Of a DNA stretch of 64,000 nucleotides, positions 22,780 through 39,928 are shown in pieces (position 1 is the stretch's first letter; every line of letters begins with the position of its first letter). The stretch is taken from positions 1,726,001-1,790,000 of the forward strand of contig WPIO01000070.1 in assembly GCA_009760855.2 (NCBI GenBank), written 5' to 3'. The notes under the pieces were generated by a model. That model did no database searches, was not told the DNA's origin, and saw nothing but the letters and a program-made list of their open reading frames with translations. The stretch is from Cristatella mucedo (lineage: Eukaryota; Bryozoa; Phylactolaemata; Cristatellidae). A program made the translations under genes and the position numbers.

Positions 22780-24020
22780 CTACACATTAACTGCAAGACA
22801 ATTGCTTAGCAAAATCACGGAACTAGTGTTGCTTTTAGGTACTGTGTAAATGCTGGAAAAGGAGGCGCGTCGATTGGGTTGGTGATAAAATGCGCAGCCT
22901 TAGCTGGCGTATGCGAAAAAAGGACCTTGCACTATAACGTTGCTGATTTAGTATGCTAAAACCTTAACAACTTATGGCGAAAGTTGGCGGTCTGTAATTT
23001 CGCATAGCTACTTTCGGCAGTATCAAATTACCCAAATTAGCTATGAATAATTCATCCCAATTAAAATTAGACACCCATTTCTGCTTCCGTTAGGAATCCG
23101 TCTCCCTGAGGGTTTATTATGCGTTGGGTTAGAGCTGGCGTATGAATACAAGGTGGCGGCCTTGTAGTGCAGTCACGATTCGCACTCTCCTTAAAAAGCC
23201 AACATTCACTGGCTTTACGCAGTGATATCTTCCAGCCTCGCTCTCGATCTAAGGACATTGCTGCTAAAACATCTCAGCACTAGTATTGATCAAGGCAATT
23301 GGTGGCTCTATGGATGAACTTGAAAGCTCACCTAGGTAGTCAATGAAAACGCGTCGATAGTTTTTGTAACTACAAAGGCTAGTAAGACGCTGCATAAACC
23401 TGAAGAACAGGTGGTCATTATTAACCATTTACGCAGCCTCTAAGTGATGTCTTTGAAACTTCATAATGACTCTAAAAACTAAAAAATTTACTTTTTAGCA
23501 CTATCTAAGGTTATAGAGGATTGCAATAAATAGCTATTCCCGATATGCCTATATAGACTTTCCGAAAAAGTCAGAGAGCAATTATAAAAGCAAGAGAGAG
23601 ATAGCTTGTATCGTACGCAGAGATAAAATCTTAAGCGGTGTATTTCGGAGCTAACTCAGTTTCCAGCGCTGTAAATTTTCCACAATCAAAACAAAGTCTG
23701 CAATGCTGGAGAATTAGATCACAGATTAGATCAAGATCTTTAGATCAGAGATTAGATCAAGATTATTTTATCAAGTAAGATCCGGAGTTTTAAGAGGAGT
23801 AGAGCATAGATCAGAGAGGATCAGTCACTAACTGTTAAGTACGAGAGAAAGACAGCGAAATGGATGAGAGAGCTTGGATCCGATAGCAGTGGGCACTGGG
23901 GGTCATTCGTGAGTGCTCAACTCGGTAAGCAGCGGACGTTTCCAAAGGCACTATTAGTAATGGCTAAATTATCAATGGACTTTGTGCTCGCTTTTAACAA
24001 AAAAGAATAATACCAATAAC
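22780..24020. other. no gene seen
   Basis: AT-rich sequence. A short AGATTAGATCA-type tandem repeat lies at 23713-23765. Confidence 0.35.
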
Positions 24021-24029
24021 AGGTCATTT

Positions 24030-24918
<889 letters not shown>

Positions 24919-24953
24919 TTGGTCCGTTCAAACAGACCAGCGAGGGGTCTGGG

Positions 24954-24964
24954 CTATACAAATG

Positions 24965-25016
<52 letters not shown>

Positions 25017-25027
25017 CATTTGTATAG
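24954..25027. repeat. 74-bp perfect palindrome with an AT core
   Basis: CTATACAAATGAATT (24954-24968), an (AT)n core and AATTCATTTGTATAG (25013-25027) are exact reverse complements. Both arms are SINE1 3' ends. Confidence 0.9.
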
Positions 25028-25150
25028 CGCCCCAAGAGAACTTAATCTGTATTCAGGCGCTTCATATATGCCGCGGGGCTCGAGCCCACGACCTCAGTCA
25101 GACCTTGGTCGGGCGAGCACCTTAACCGCTGGACCAAACCAGCTCGGCAG
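25012..25150 (-). repeat. SINE1 copy
   Basis: On the minus strand: GAGCTGGTTTGGTCCAGCGG, a B box near GTGGGCTCGAGCCCC, then GAAGCGCCTGAATACAGATT, AAGTTCTCTTGGGGCGCTAT and ACAAATGAATTAT. Confidence 0.9.
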
Positions 25151-25960
25151 CTGAGGCTCGGCAGCTCGGGTCTGAGCTCAGCGTTCGTGTGCAGTTGGTC
25201 CGTTCAAACAGACCGTCTCGGGGTCTTAGCTCAGGACTGAAGCTGAACTGCCTGCGGAGCCGAGTCGGGCTGGCGTCTGAGCGCTGAGGCGCTGAGCCCT
25301 GAGGCGCTGTGGCGCTCAGCGCTGAGGCGCCTGCCGAGAGTTGAGCAGCTGCCGTGGCTGCCGCCGCCACAGCGAGGGCATTTACCGGCTGCTCTTCTGC
25401 AGCTGCTCTTCTTCCTGCAATGCGGGCAGCGGCGGCGGCGGCGGCGGCAGCTGGCTGTACGGGCAGCTGGCGCAACGCGAGCTCTCTGATGCCCGGATTG
25501 ATGGCTTCGCCAGACGTCTGGCGGCGTCCAGCGTCCAGAGCTGGCTAGACAGAGATACAGGAGAGACAGGGCAGACAGGGCAGACAGAGGAGCCAATGCA
25601 GCACTGCAGCCGGCGCTTCTGTGCCGCTGTCCTAGTCTCTGCTCTCCTTTCATCATGCTTCGCTAGAGAGTGGAACCTCCACTGCGTTTCTATTGGCTCC
25701 TCTTTGCGCTAAAATCGTTTCGATCCACGCACGTTTGACCTTTCATTCATAAAATGCCTCCGGATGCCCGCAGATTGAGCATGAAAATAACCAGAGCAAG
25801 CAGTTTGCCTTCTGGCGCCTTCTACATTCGGTCAGTCAACGGTCCCTCCATGGATTAAAGGCTGAAGTAATCCAGGATTAGAAGAACCCAGAAAGCTTCT
25901 CGAAGCTACGGATCTCACGAGATAAGGAGCAGAACAAAGGGGGTGGGGACGTTTCACGCT
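25150..25960. other. GC-rich patch with trinucleotide runs, unassigned
   Basis: GGCGCTGAGGCGCTG repeats at 25275-25330 and GGCGGCGGCGGCGG at 25430-25450. Overlapping long frames on both strands reflect the composition. No ATG-led frame with domain support. Confidence 0.3.
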
Positions 25961-25964
25961 ACGT

Positions 25965-26610
25965 GCCAAACAGAAGCATTGGCTCTGCAGGTCCTAGACT
26001 GTGGAACTCACTGCCACACTGCTCACGTGACGACAGCAACTCACCTGCAGCTGACTATGGCTAATCCTTTCCAGCCGACCTGAGCTGCTACTTCGAGGCT
26101 AATCACTACACTAACATCTCTCCTGAATCAGCTATGGTTCTTATTTTATCTTTGTTACGATACATGAAATCTGTTGGCTACCGAATGCGTACCAAAAGCC
26201 GCCTAGGGTTTGAGTGTGCTATACATTGTGGAACTTGCTTCCACAATTCTTACGCTACGACAACTACTCTCCTGATGCCGACTGTGGCACTTCTTTTCCA
26301 GCGGTCCTGAGGAGCTACTTCCATGGTAATCACTACCTCAAATGCTCTTCTAACGCTGCTATGTTTCCTACTTTCTCTTTTTTGCGTGAGATGAAGTATG
26401 TTGGCTTCTGAACTCGCACTGAAAGCCACTTAGGCTGTGAGTGCGCTATACAAAACTCTCCCGCGCAACTCCCACATAGTCTTTTTAGTTTTTGCCCTTC
26501 GGAAATATAGGCGGCGATACATAATATTATAATATACAAAAATTCTCCTTCGTTAAACCCGCATAGTCTTTGTGGCTTGTGTAGTTGCAGACGGAGATAC
26601 AAACATACGC
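25965..26610 (+). repeat. two LINE-B 3' parts fused head to tail
   Basis: The first copy (25965-26222) runs from CCTAGACTGTGGAACTC to GTGTGCTATACAT. The sequence then restarts at TGTGGAACTTGCTTCC and runs to the terminal block (about 26610). The junction falls inside CTATACA of the first copy. Confidence 0.75.
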
Positions 26611-26619
26611 GAGTAGCTG

Positions 26620-28825
26620 CCCAGGAATTTGACTTGTTAAATTAGAATTTCACTTGCTCAACTGAGGGTAAATCTTTTTGAGTGGTTTCCTATGTTGCCA
26701 ACTCAGTAGACAATAGATCGCGGACTTTACCTTTAGTTGGTTAGCCATTAAAATCAAAGCATCATATTGAAGTATCGGGAGAAGCAAGCTAAAATGAAGT
26801 TAAAGTAAAATAAGGACGCAAAATACAATATTATTTCGAAGGGTTGCTTACGTAAAGAACCGTGGTAAGCTTTACTTTACAGTGGTTGAACCTTTATGTT
26901 TGATGTTCGTCTCTTTTTACAGCTAATGCGTAGTAGCACGTACGTTCAGCCGTCCTTCACCCTTGACGGATGTGTGGCCTGATTAGCACTGTAGCCCGTG
27001 AGAGTCTCGCGACACTTCGGGTGCAATTTAGTTAGGCCGTACACTTCAAGGGCATGGCCATTACTAGCCGACTGTGCTGCATGCATTAAAGACTGCATGG
27101 GACCGTCAGTCCAGATATTTTGGTAACATAAAAAAGTATATATAAAGTGCTTGCTTTACTACCAAGTGCTTATTAAAATGCCCCTTGTGGTGGACGGTTT
27201 CTGTATCGTTTAGAGGGAAAAAGTGAATAGCTAAGGAGAAACTGTCCTCTTTCGTCAGCTCTCTCGAGATGCCCACTGACATTTCGTATCTGATCTTCCA
27301 CTCAGAGAACGCTAGCGGCTTTCTGCATTCTGGGTAGCGGTTGTCTCCCCCGCCCTACAAATGGCCTCGTCTCGTTGGTGCTCAAATTGGCATCTGTAGA
27401 TGACAGGGATATGGTTGGCGATCGTTTTAAGTTCCTTTATCATTTAAAGATGATGAGATTTACAGGGTTTGTAAAGATGCCAGCCACTAGAGGCACGGAG
27501 GACGCAGCAGGTTTTTCCACACCGCGCAGCAGTTGTCTCCGCTGGCGGCACAATGGCCGACGCGGGAGCAGGCGGCGACAACTGGCGCTTATGCCTTGAC
27601 ATTTCAAGTCCACATCAATAGCGTAGAGAAGTCTATCTGACATCGAAGAAAAGTGACAGGCGTTCAAGCAGCGGCCATGACGTGCAACGACTCTCTTACG
27701 GCAGAGTGGCCTACTGAGAAACTCAGATCCAATGCCAGGGCGCCGAGTCCTCGCAGCTGAAAGCCTATTGCACGGCTTCCTCTTGTATGCGGCCTTGGCC
27801 GGCCATATATTATCGCATAATTTTTTCCTTGCCAGTACAATTTAGGAGCCCCAAATGAAGAATATCAGCCATGATCTGGCTGATTTAGCGCGCTGCCGTT
27901 TCAGCGGTTGGCGTGGCCACGCCCACAATGTCGTTCCACCCCAGCTGGACTCACACCACTCCGCCCGGCCAACGGGGGCTGCGTACCATCTCAATAGGCG
28001 CTGCAGCTGGACAGTATCGGCTGACCAAGCTGGATTTAATTGCAACGGGTCAGCTTTGGTTGCGTGACCCGCTAGTCCTGCAGCGTGGAACTTTCTGCTT
28101 GTCCACCGGTCTCGGCGTGGACGCTACCCGCTCTCCATCCCTCTCTGCTCTCTGCTCTCTCAGCTGACGCTGCTCCGCAGCTGCTTCCACGACGGCTGCT
28201 TCTACATCCGCATGTACGCTCGCTCTCCCGCGTTTGCCAGCGTACGATATAATAGCCAGCCGTCGTCGTCAGTACCAAAACTCGCTGTGTGGGGGTTTCA
28301 TCCTTCGTCGCAGCACCACCATCGCGCGCCCGAGCCCCTGCACAGCGTCGCAGCGACTTTCTGATCGAGCACGTGACTTTGACAACTTCTGATTAGTCTT
28401 CCGATTTTACGTGAGAGACAAATCTACAGGTCTACAGAACAGTGCAGTAGCGTTATACGTTTTTATATACTTTAACATGCGCATTTTCTCCTCGGCGATT
28501 CAAAAGTGGAGGCTCATTAAGCTAAGTTGGCGACGTGCCACGTGATCCCGCTACGTGATCCCGCAGTCACCTCGGGCTCGGTCAAACGTGCGGATTCCCT
28601 CACGCGGCCCGCTACTTTCAGAGGATGATCTCTCTTTTGCGGAGGAGGAACGAAAGTGGAGCGCGAGAAGCCGAGTAGCGGCGGCTCCGAAAGCCCGCAG
28701 GGCATTGGGACCTTGGTGGTCTGTCAGCCAGTCGGCGGAGGTGTGAGCCGTACAACGCCATGCTGTCCTTGCCTTTTAGACAGAGCAGCCTCAAGCTAAG
28801 ATGGCAGCGGCAATGGCGGCGGTGG
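26620..28825. other. no confident gene; CpG-rich at 28500-28800
   Basis: Several short frames overlap on both strands at 27375-28280 and 28517-28746 without a domain. The CpG-rich part could be a 5' exon or promoter of the gene starting at 29789, but no splice path was established. Confidence 0.3.
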
Positions 28826-28829
28826 TCCG

Positions 28830-29280
28830 CTAATGTAATGTATGTCCGTCTGTAGCTCTACAAAGCCACACAGACTATGTGGGTGCTGCGATGGAGAGTT
28901 TTGTATAGCGCACTCACAGCCTAAGCGGCTTTCGGTGCGCGTTCGGTAGCCAACAGACTTCATTACACGCAACAAATAGAAAGTGAGAAACATAGCAGAG
29001 TCAGGAGAGCAGTTGAGGTAGTGAGTAGCATGAAAGTAGCAGCTCAGGACCGCTGAAAAGGATACGCCATAGTCGGCAGTCGGACAGTATTTGTCGTTGC
29101 GTAAGAATCATGGAGGTGAGCTCCACAGTCTAGGCCCTGCAGATTCAAAGCTTCTGTCGCCAGCGGTCTTTAGACGGAGGATGGAACCTCTAATTTATCG
29201 TCCGTAGACTATCTCAGAGCACGAGGAGGGTGAAGCTGGTGCAGCAGTTCAGCTCAGACATGGAGGAGCCATGCCGCGGC
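28830..29280 (-). repeat. LINE-B 3' part
   Basis: TAATGTATGTCCGTCTGTAG, then AGCCTAAGCGGCTTTCGG and CAGGACCGCTGAAAAGGAT match the family through GTCGCCAGCGGTCTTTAGACG. Confidence 0.85.
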
Positions 29281-29788
29281 CTTGGCCTTGTGGGCTATCC
29301 AAAGTATTTGAACTCGGCTCGTGCCGTCTCACCGAGTCTGCCAACTCCACGTGCGGGCTTAGAGCGAGAAATTCCCACAAGATAGTCGACTTATGTTCCG
29401 AGTGTCGGCACATTTCGCTCTCCTGTCCTAGAGAGGCTCTCGGCGTGAAGCGGTGGATGATTCAGTGGCGAGCGTCGATGGTCGAGCTGGAGACGGCGCA
29501 AGCGCGAAAAAGCGCGAGGAGGACTTCCTGTCTTTCGCCGCCGCTGCCGCCGACAGCCTAGGGCCGCGCAGCGGCCGCGGTCGCGGCCGCCGCGCGGCGG
29601 CTGCGGTGGAGCGCGGACTATTCGGAGCGAGCGCCGCGGCGGCATGCGGCGTTCGCGCTAAGCAAGTTGCTCAGCAAGTCGCTCTGCGCTCTCCGTCGGC
29701 AGGGCTGGAGCGAGGTCAGAGCCCCCGCTGGGGCGGCGGCGGCGGCGGCGGATTGGCGCGGAGCGGGCACGCAGCCGCCGCTTCGGCC

Positions 29789-33908
<4,120 letters not shown>

Positions 33909-34111
33909 AGTCACTCGTCACTCGCCTCCGTCCGCCGTCCGTCGACCACAGCTTCAGATGCCTTCGCTGCCGCCGAGCGAGCGAGCAAGCGAGCGAACGA
34001 AGGACGCAGACGCCGACCGGTCACGTCATATCGTAAAAAATGTATGCATGCACATTTGCTTAGCATTCAGTGCTGTAATCTTCTATGCATTATAAAAAAT
34101 TAAGCATTAGG

Positions 34112-34128
34112 AAATTAAAGCTAATAAA
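34112..34128 (+). terminator. polyadenylation signal of the duplicated-motif gene
   Basis: AATTAAAGCTAATAAAAG holds an ATTAAA-type and an AATAAA signal about 215 bases after the stop codon. Confidence 0.6.
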
Positions 34129-34129
34129 A

Positions 34130-34690
34130 GATATGGCTGTCGTTTGAATGACATACATTCCTTGACCGGATAGCTTCGAGCTGGCGATGCGAGCTACTTT
34201 CGTAAGCGTATATTTTACTTTATAATTTTACTCGAACGCCAAGCATACAGTTGGGCCCGCTATTGAGTGCTATCTTCAACGAGCCATCAAGTTATGGCGA
34301 AACACGGCGTCGATGATGTTCGGAGTGCTACGAAAGCTTTGTGGCGGTTACCATAGAATAAAATCCCCTCGATCGCCGAGAACGATATGAGTTCTAGTTG
34401 TTGCATGTTCGCGACTATCAGCGGAGCAGCTGGTGCTTTGAGGTACGACTAAGCAGCGAGTCCCAGGAGCGGCTTATCTGATATCAGGGTTTATGCGGGC
34501 GATAACAGAGCGGGTAAGCAATCAAGAATGCCCACTTACTCACAAGTCCTTGCATAGAGCTATCTATTCCACTGCCTCAGAGATTGTACAGCCATAGCGT
34601 CAACTTACTTTAATTGCTGTTTCTGAAATTCAATTATTAGCCACAAGAAACATAATACTATTATAAAACTATTTAAATTAATAAAAAAAG
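34130..34690. other. no gene seen
   Basis: Downstream flank of the gene; no frame or repeat recognised. Confidence 0.35.
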
Positions 34691-34840
34691 AATATTCATT
34701 TGCATAGCACCCTATGAGAACTTAATTTTTTTCTGGGGGCTTCAAATAATAAGCAAGTCTCAAGCCCACAACCTCGGTCATCAAAGGGACTCACCTTGAC
34801 CTTGGTCATCGAATGCATTTACCTTGACCTCGGTCATCAA
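34691..34840 (-). repeat. SINE1 copy, diverged
   Basis: ATTCATTTGCATAGCACCCT, then GAGAACTTAATTTTTTTCTGG and AGCCCACAACCTCGGTC. A CCTTGACCTxGGTCATC unit repeats three times at its head end. Confidence 0.7.
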
Positions 34841-34939
34841 AGGCAACCACATTATACCCAGAGAAAAAAATGACTGTTGCTAGTACTCTCTCGGTACCAT
34901 ATCAGGGCTCTATTAAAACATAAGTCGAAAGTCTACGAT

Positions 34940-35060
34940 TAATAGTAATAATACGTTTGATATAGCGTCCTCAGAAAAATTCAATCTCTTACTGGGCAAT
35001 TAAAATCTGCTGCAAACGAAGCATGATCGAATGGTTAGTGGTAGCTAGTGCAATAAACAG
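34940..35060 (-). repeat. LINE-A 3' tip
   Basis: TTAATAGTAATAATACGTTTG, then CTCAGAAAAATTCAATCTC and GCTGCAAACGAAGCATGATC. Confidence 0.7.
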
Positions 35061-36310
35061 CAAGAAGTCTTTTGGTATGGTTTTACGCCTTTTGTATTAA
35101 TGCTAGTATTTCGATGGAAATATTAGAATGCGAGGTGGCAGCAGATCAACACCAGGAGCCTGGAGATGATTGTCCAGCAGCTTCGACTATAGAGTCCAAC
35201 TTCGAGTATAGACTGCACGCGAACTGCACTGCTGCTGCACAGCAAAGTTCGCATTTGAATCAGCTGCTACCAGGTAACAATGAGGTCACACTGAGGTCAC
35301 ACTGAGGGCGGTTCAGAATTGGGCCAACCCGTCTCTTAGAGGATGGACACTTGAAGACGCTTTGGTGGCCACTGGTGGCATTTGGTGGCATGCAAAAATA
35401 CGGAAGCACCAAAAGAGTGGGTAGCTAAAGCAGTGCAAACTCATCGTAAATACTTGTATGCATAGCCATGCATACATAGCCCTGCGTACATAGCCCAGAA
35501 TTCATAGCCCTTGTACGTAGCTTGCATACATCGTCCGCATGCGTAACCCACCATATAAATAATCCTGCGTCGGTAAGTTACTCAGAGAATTGTTGATAGA
35601 CTGCACCTAACCGCACAGCGGTTACATCGAGTGGCGACTACCGATTCGTAAGAGCTCAACCGATGCATGCAGGGATAGCAAGCAATAACACCGATCAATA
35701 TTACCCCCACTTAAGAGAAAGCAACCAGGCTTGGAGACCGACTGTATTCCATTTAATCCACATAAATACAACCACTCACGTAGCAGGCTTTCCAAAATAT
35801 TGAAATAATCGCTACGATGGCAATTTTTGTGGAAGATCTAAGCCCAAGATCTGGGTTTTTATCAATCTTATTTAACGAAACGCTGATAAAATATCTTAGT
35901 ATCTATTAGCCTAGCCGTTGAACGTAAGCCAGCTATTAACTAAAGGTAAGAAATATTATGCGTCAAACATTTAGGACGCTGGTAAAATGAAGTACGCAAG
36001 GTGTTGAAGTAAAATCGATTTCAAAGAGTCTCAAAAAAATGTCATTGTATGAATGTATGCATGCATTGTTATAATGGCATTTTACGGAATGCTGAGATCT
36101 TTTGTATCCTCAACCTTGTAAACTTCTGTAACGGACCATAGGTTTGCGAAGCCTGCTGAAGTTTGCGAAGAATTTTTATCTTTCGCTTGACTCCTCATAC
36201 GAAACCAAAAATGCGACATGAAATGTACTTTTCACAGCACTATTCCACTTCTAACACAGTTTGAAATTTACGGCATCTGTATGCAGACGCCGTTGCCAAT
36301 ACTTTGGCCT
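35061..36310. other. no confident gene
   Basis: A plus-strand frame at 35117-35272 (MEILECEVAADQHQEP...) ends in CCAG|GTAACA but has no other support. Degenerate CATACATAGCCC repeats lie at 35455-35540. Confidence 0.3.
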
Positions 36311-36317
36311 TGGTTTA

Positions 36318-36640
36318 ATAATAATAATAATGCACTTGATAAAGTGCCCTCAGAGAACTCAATCTCTTTCTAGGCGCTTTATATTTGCTGCAAAGTGAAA
36401 TGCAATTGAATGGTGAGTAAAATCATGCTTGATAAACAAGCAATATGAATAACATGGTTAGGGGTGACATGCACAGGGTCAGCATGCAAATTTGGTTAAT
36501 GGCAGCATGCACAGTGTCAGCATGCATAATCACATCAAGGACGAATCACAGAGACCCACTAAATGCAGTCCTAAATAAGTGTGTGCGGTTTTAAGTTTTT
36601 TTTAAATGTGGTCAAGTCAGGGAATGTTCTGACGCAAGTC
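36318..36640 (-). repeat. LINE-A 3' UTR and tail
   Basis: (AAT)n, then TTGATAAAGTGCCCTCAGAG, CTTTCTAGGCGCTTTATATT and CATGCACAGGGTCAGCATGC, a clean family terminus. Confidence 0.88.
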
Positions 36641-36709
36641 GGGAGGGGTTTCAGCTGGGATTTCCAGGCGAACGTGCGACCGCCTGCAGCATAACTGACG
36701 ACCTCGCTT

Positions 36710-36778
36710 CTCACATCCGGCTAGCGAGCGTGCACTTGCCTTCCACATCCGGCTAGCGAGCATGCACTTGCCTTCCAG
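36710..36778. repeat. ~37-bp tandem duplication
   Basis: CACATCCGGCTAGCGAGC, then GTGCACTTGCCTTC, occurs twice. Confidence 0.9.
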
Positions 36779-36904
36779 AAATGAAAAATAGAAACTGATT
36801 TTGTCAGTTGTACTGCAAAATAAGTCGTTCCTGAAATGCCGGCCGAGTTCTAGCAAAACGGCTATGCAATGTCATGCACCTCCGGCTGCAAGTTTGCAAA
36901 GCCA

Positions 36905-37230
36905 ATGGGACTAAGTGGGCGCTTCGCAGGCGAGTTTCCTAGGCTGGCTCGAAGCCCGAATGTGACTGTCGGAGCGCGCACGGTAGCCAAGAGACTTTAT
37001 TTCAATCAAAACAAAGTGTGAAGCTGAGTCTCGAGGCCTCTCAATGAAGCGAGTAGCATGCAAGTAGCAGACGGCTGAAAATGATGGGCCACAGTCGGCA
37101 GCAAGAGAGTTGATGTCGATGGGTGGGTAATAATTACGAAATAGAGCTCCACAGTCTATGACCTCCATCAAAAAAAGTCTCTGTCACCACCGGTCTTTAA
37201 GCGGCGTAATGGAACAGCTATTTTATTTTC
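36905..37230 (-). repeat. LINE-B 3' part, diverged
   Basis: GGTAGCCAAGAGACTTTATTTC and CTCCACAGTCTATGACC, then GTCACCACCGGTCTTTAAGC blocks match the family. Confidence 0.75.
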
Positions 37231-37367
37231 ATAGATTGAATATGAAGCGAAAACATGGGACAAGGTGAGACGAGAAAACACTGTACGTACCGAGACGAGG
37301 AAGAAATAATTATGCTGCGAACAGTGCGCACCACTTTAAACTTGCAGCTTGGAGGCCGCGCCTTGCG

Positions 37368-37865
37368 GTTAATGTAATGTAATGTAATATATCTCCGTCT
37401 GTAACTCCACAAAGTCACAAAGACTAGGTGGCAGTTATGCAGGAGAGTTTTGCATAGCGAACTCATGGCCTAAGCGGCTTTTGGTACGCACTCGGTAGCC
37501 AACAGACTTCATCTTGCGCAAGAAAGAGAAAAAAAGATGAGAAACATAGCAGGGTCAGGAGAGCTGTTCAGATAGTAAGTAGCATGGAAGTAGCAGCTCA
37601 GGACCGCTGGAAAGGATGTGCCACAGTCGGCAGCAGGAGAGTAGTGGTCATTGCGTAAAAATCACGGAAGTGCTTTCCACAGTCAAGGACACGCAGAGCA
37701 AAAGCTTCTGATGCTAACGGTCTTTAAGCGGAGGAATGGAACAGCTAATTTATTGTCCGTACAGGAACTGAGGGTACGACGAGGCTGAAACTAGTGCAGC
37801 AGTTCAACTGTTTATGGAGGAGCCAAGCCGTGGCAGGCCTCGTGGGTCAGCGTAAGAACTTGCTT
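37368..37865 (-). repeat. LINE-B 3' part with (TAATG)n tail
   Basis: Starts with repeated TAATG units, then ATCTCCGTCTGTAACTCC. It extends to GGAGGAGCCAAGCCGTGG. The repeat units identify the family-B tail type. Confidence 0.88.
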
Positions 37866-37869
37866 AACA

Positions 37870-38900
37870 AGCGGAGACGAGTTTTCTCATCTTGTGCTGG
37901 CAATAAATATTATGTGGACATATTCAAATTAACGTGACAATTATCAGGTTTTTTGCCACTAAAAGAGCGTGAAGGCCTGTCGTCGTGGTTCTTCGCAGTG
38001 TTGTTTAGTACTACTGCATCCGCGAAACCGGGCTGCGTACGTCCAAGAGTACCGAGTTTTAACTTAGAGCCGACCCACTAAGCGCCCCTTCCCAGGATTC
38101 TTAAGTCTCACGCCTCTCGCTCGCACGCTCTTCACGCGCTGACTGCATCCGGTAGGCTCCATACTGCATCCGGCAGGCTCCGTGCGCCGCGGCTGCAGGA
38201 GACCGAGCCGTGGCCGCCGAGTATTCGATTCGGAGACTGCGAGCCGAACTAATTTCGACCTCAGTATACCGAAAACAAGTGACAAAATTACTACGCTCGC
38301 AATGATCACCTCATGTGTGCGCGTGGGTGCTTTCGCGGGCGGGTCGCGCCAGGGTCGTGCTGGACCCGTGGCAGCTACATAAACAACAGTATTTACACAG
38401 TTATTTACAGCGTCACTGCTTTCCACGTCAAAACAGTGTCCGTGAACTTAATGGGGAAGACGCCGCTGCGCAGTGACTTGCCACTTTTAAGCGGGCCGCC
38501 ACCACCGCAACAGACTGTGTCCTATGAACTGATGAAGACACTGGGTCATCCGGCCGCTGCATCAGACCGGAACCCTGGATGGCGCACAAATCAGAACGAA
38601 CCAGAATAAACCAATCGCTGCTCCAGGCTAAATGCATTACCCACCGAGTTTGTGCGTTGTTGTGGTATTGTTGGTAACTACCACTTCAAGCGTCTCAAAC
38701 CCTATCGCTCACTGTACACTGGATGTGGTAGGTAGTCTACAATAAGATGGCTGCGGTAGGCATTAAAGGAATTCAGTAGATGTAATAACCGATGCTTGCT
38801 ATGAGCAGCAGGTAAAGCGGAGACGCTGAGCAACCCAGTACATATATTGTAAAGCGGAGACGCTGAGCGGAGACATAGCAACATAAATTGAGACGTACGT
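37870..38900. other. unassigned GC-rich stretch
   Basis: Overlapping frames at 38064-38637 on both strands; a 21-bp tandem duplication (ACTGCATCCGGxAGGCTCC) at 38143-38183; AATAAA at about 38605. No domain recognised. Confidence 0.3.
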
Positions 38901-38906
38901 TCGTTC

Positions 38907-38908
<2 letters not shown>

Positions 38909-38937
<29 letters not shown>

Positions 38938-38945
38938 TGTATGTA
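38909..38945. repeat. (ATGT)n microsatellite
   Basis: About nine ATGT units. Confidence 0.95.
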
Positions 38946-38979
38946 CGGCTGCATGTTTCACTTTTAAGCGTATTTAGTC

Positions 38980-39072
38980 ATAATAATAGCAATAATAATG
39001 CACTCTATAAAGAGCCCTCAGAGAACTAGGTGCTTTACATTTGCTGCAAAGGGAAACGCGATTGAATGCTGA
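38980..39072 (-). repeat. LINE-A 3' tip
   Basis: ATAATAATAGCAATAATAATGC, then AGAGCCCTCAGAGAACTAGG and TTTGCTGCAAAGGGAA. Confidence 0.8.
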
Positions 39073-39075
<3 letters not shown>

Positions 39076-39106
<31 letters not shown>

Positions 39107-39295
39107 TATATATATATATATATATGAGTGATATATATACATATATATATATGAGTGATATATATATATGAGTGATATATATATATATATATATATATAT
39201 AATAGGCTCGGGAAACTACGCGAGTCCGTTCGTATATAATTGTATATATAAAATATGTATGTATATAATTGTATACATATATATATATATATATA
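39076..39295. repeat. AT microsatellite with GAGTG interruptions
   Basis: (AT)n blocks separated by GAGTGATATAT units; the last block abuts a SINE1 3' end. Confidence 0.92.
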
Positions 39296-39432
39296 CAATT
39301 CATTTGTATAGCGCCCTAAGAACTAAATCTCTATACAGCCGCTTCACATATGCCTCAGGGCTCGACCCCACGACCTCAGCCAGACCTTAATCGGGGCGAG
39401 CACCTTAACCGCTGGACCAACCCAGCTCGGCA
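39296..39432 (-). repeat. SINE1 copy
   Basis: CAATTCATTTGTATAGCGCC, GCTTCACATATGCCTCAGGG, CTCGACCCCACGACCTCAGC and TTAACCGCTGGACCAACCC: a full family copy read on the minus strand. Confidence 0.9.
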
Positions 39433-39461
39433 TTTTTTCATTTCCTACATTCGCTTGCTGC

Positions 39462-39928
39462 TACCTCGAAGCCTCCTGCATCGCTACCTTGAAGCCTCCT
39501 GCATCGCTACCTTGAAGCCTCCTGCATCGCTACCTTGAAGCCTCCTGCATCGCTACCTCGAAGCCTCCTGCATCGCTACCTTGAAGCCTCCTGCGCGGCT
39601 TTCTTGAAGCCTCCTGCACCTCTACCTTGAAGCCTCCTGCATCGCTACCTTGAAGCCTCCTGAATCGCTACCTTGAAGCCTCCTGAATCGCTACCTTGAA
39701 GCCTCCTGAATCGCTACCTTGAAGCCTCCTGAATCGCTACCTTGAAGCCTCCTGCATCGCTACCTTGAAGCCTCCTGCATCGCTACCTTGAAGCCTCCTG
39801 AATCGCTACCTTGAAGCCTCTTGAATCGCTACCTTGAAGCCTCCTGAATCGCTACCTTGAAGCCTCCCGAATCGCTACCTTGAAGCCTCCTGCATCGCTA
39901 CCTTGAAGCCTCCTGAATCGCTACCTTC
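39462..39928. repeat. 23-bp minisatellite, about 20 copies
   Basis: The unit contains TTGAAGCCTCCTGCATCGCT then ACC, with GCATCG and GAATCG variants. 23 is not a multiple of three, so it is not a protein repeat. Confidence 0.95.

Noticed and set aside
25122-25712. Ala-rich and Gly-rich frames on both strands
   Set aside because: Trinucleotide GC runs; no ATG-led frame with domain support.
39462-39928. CRISPR array
   Set aside because: Units are contiguous 23-bp tandem copies without unique spacers, and the genome is eukaryotic.
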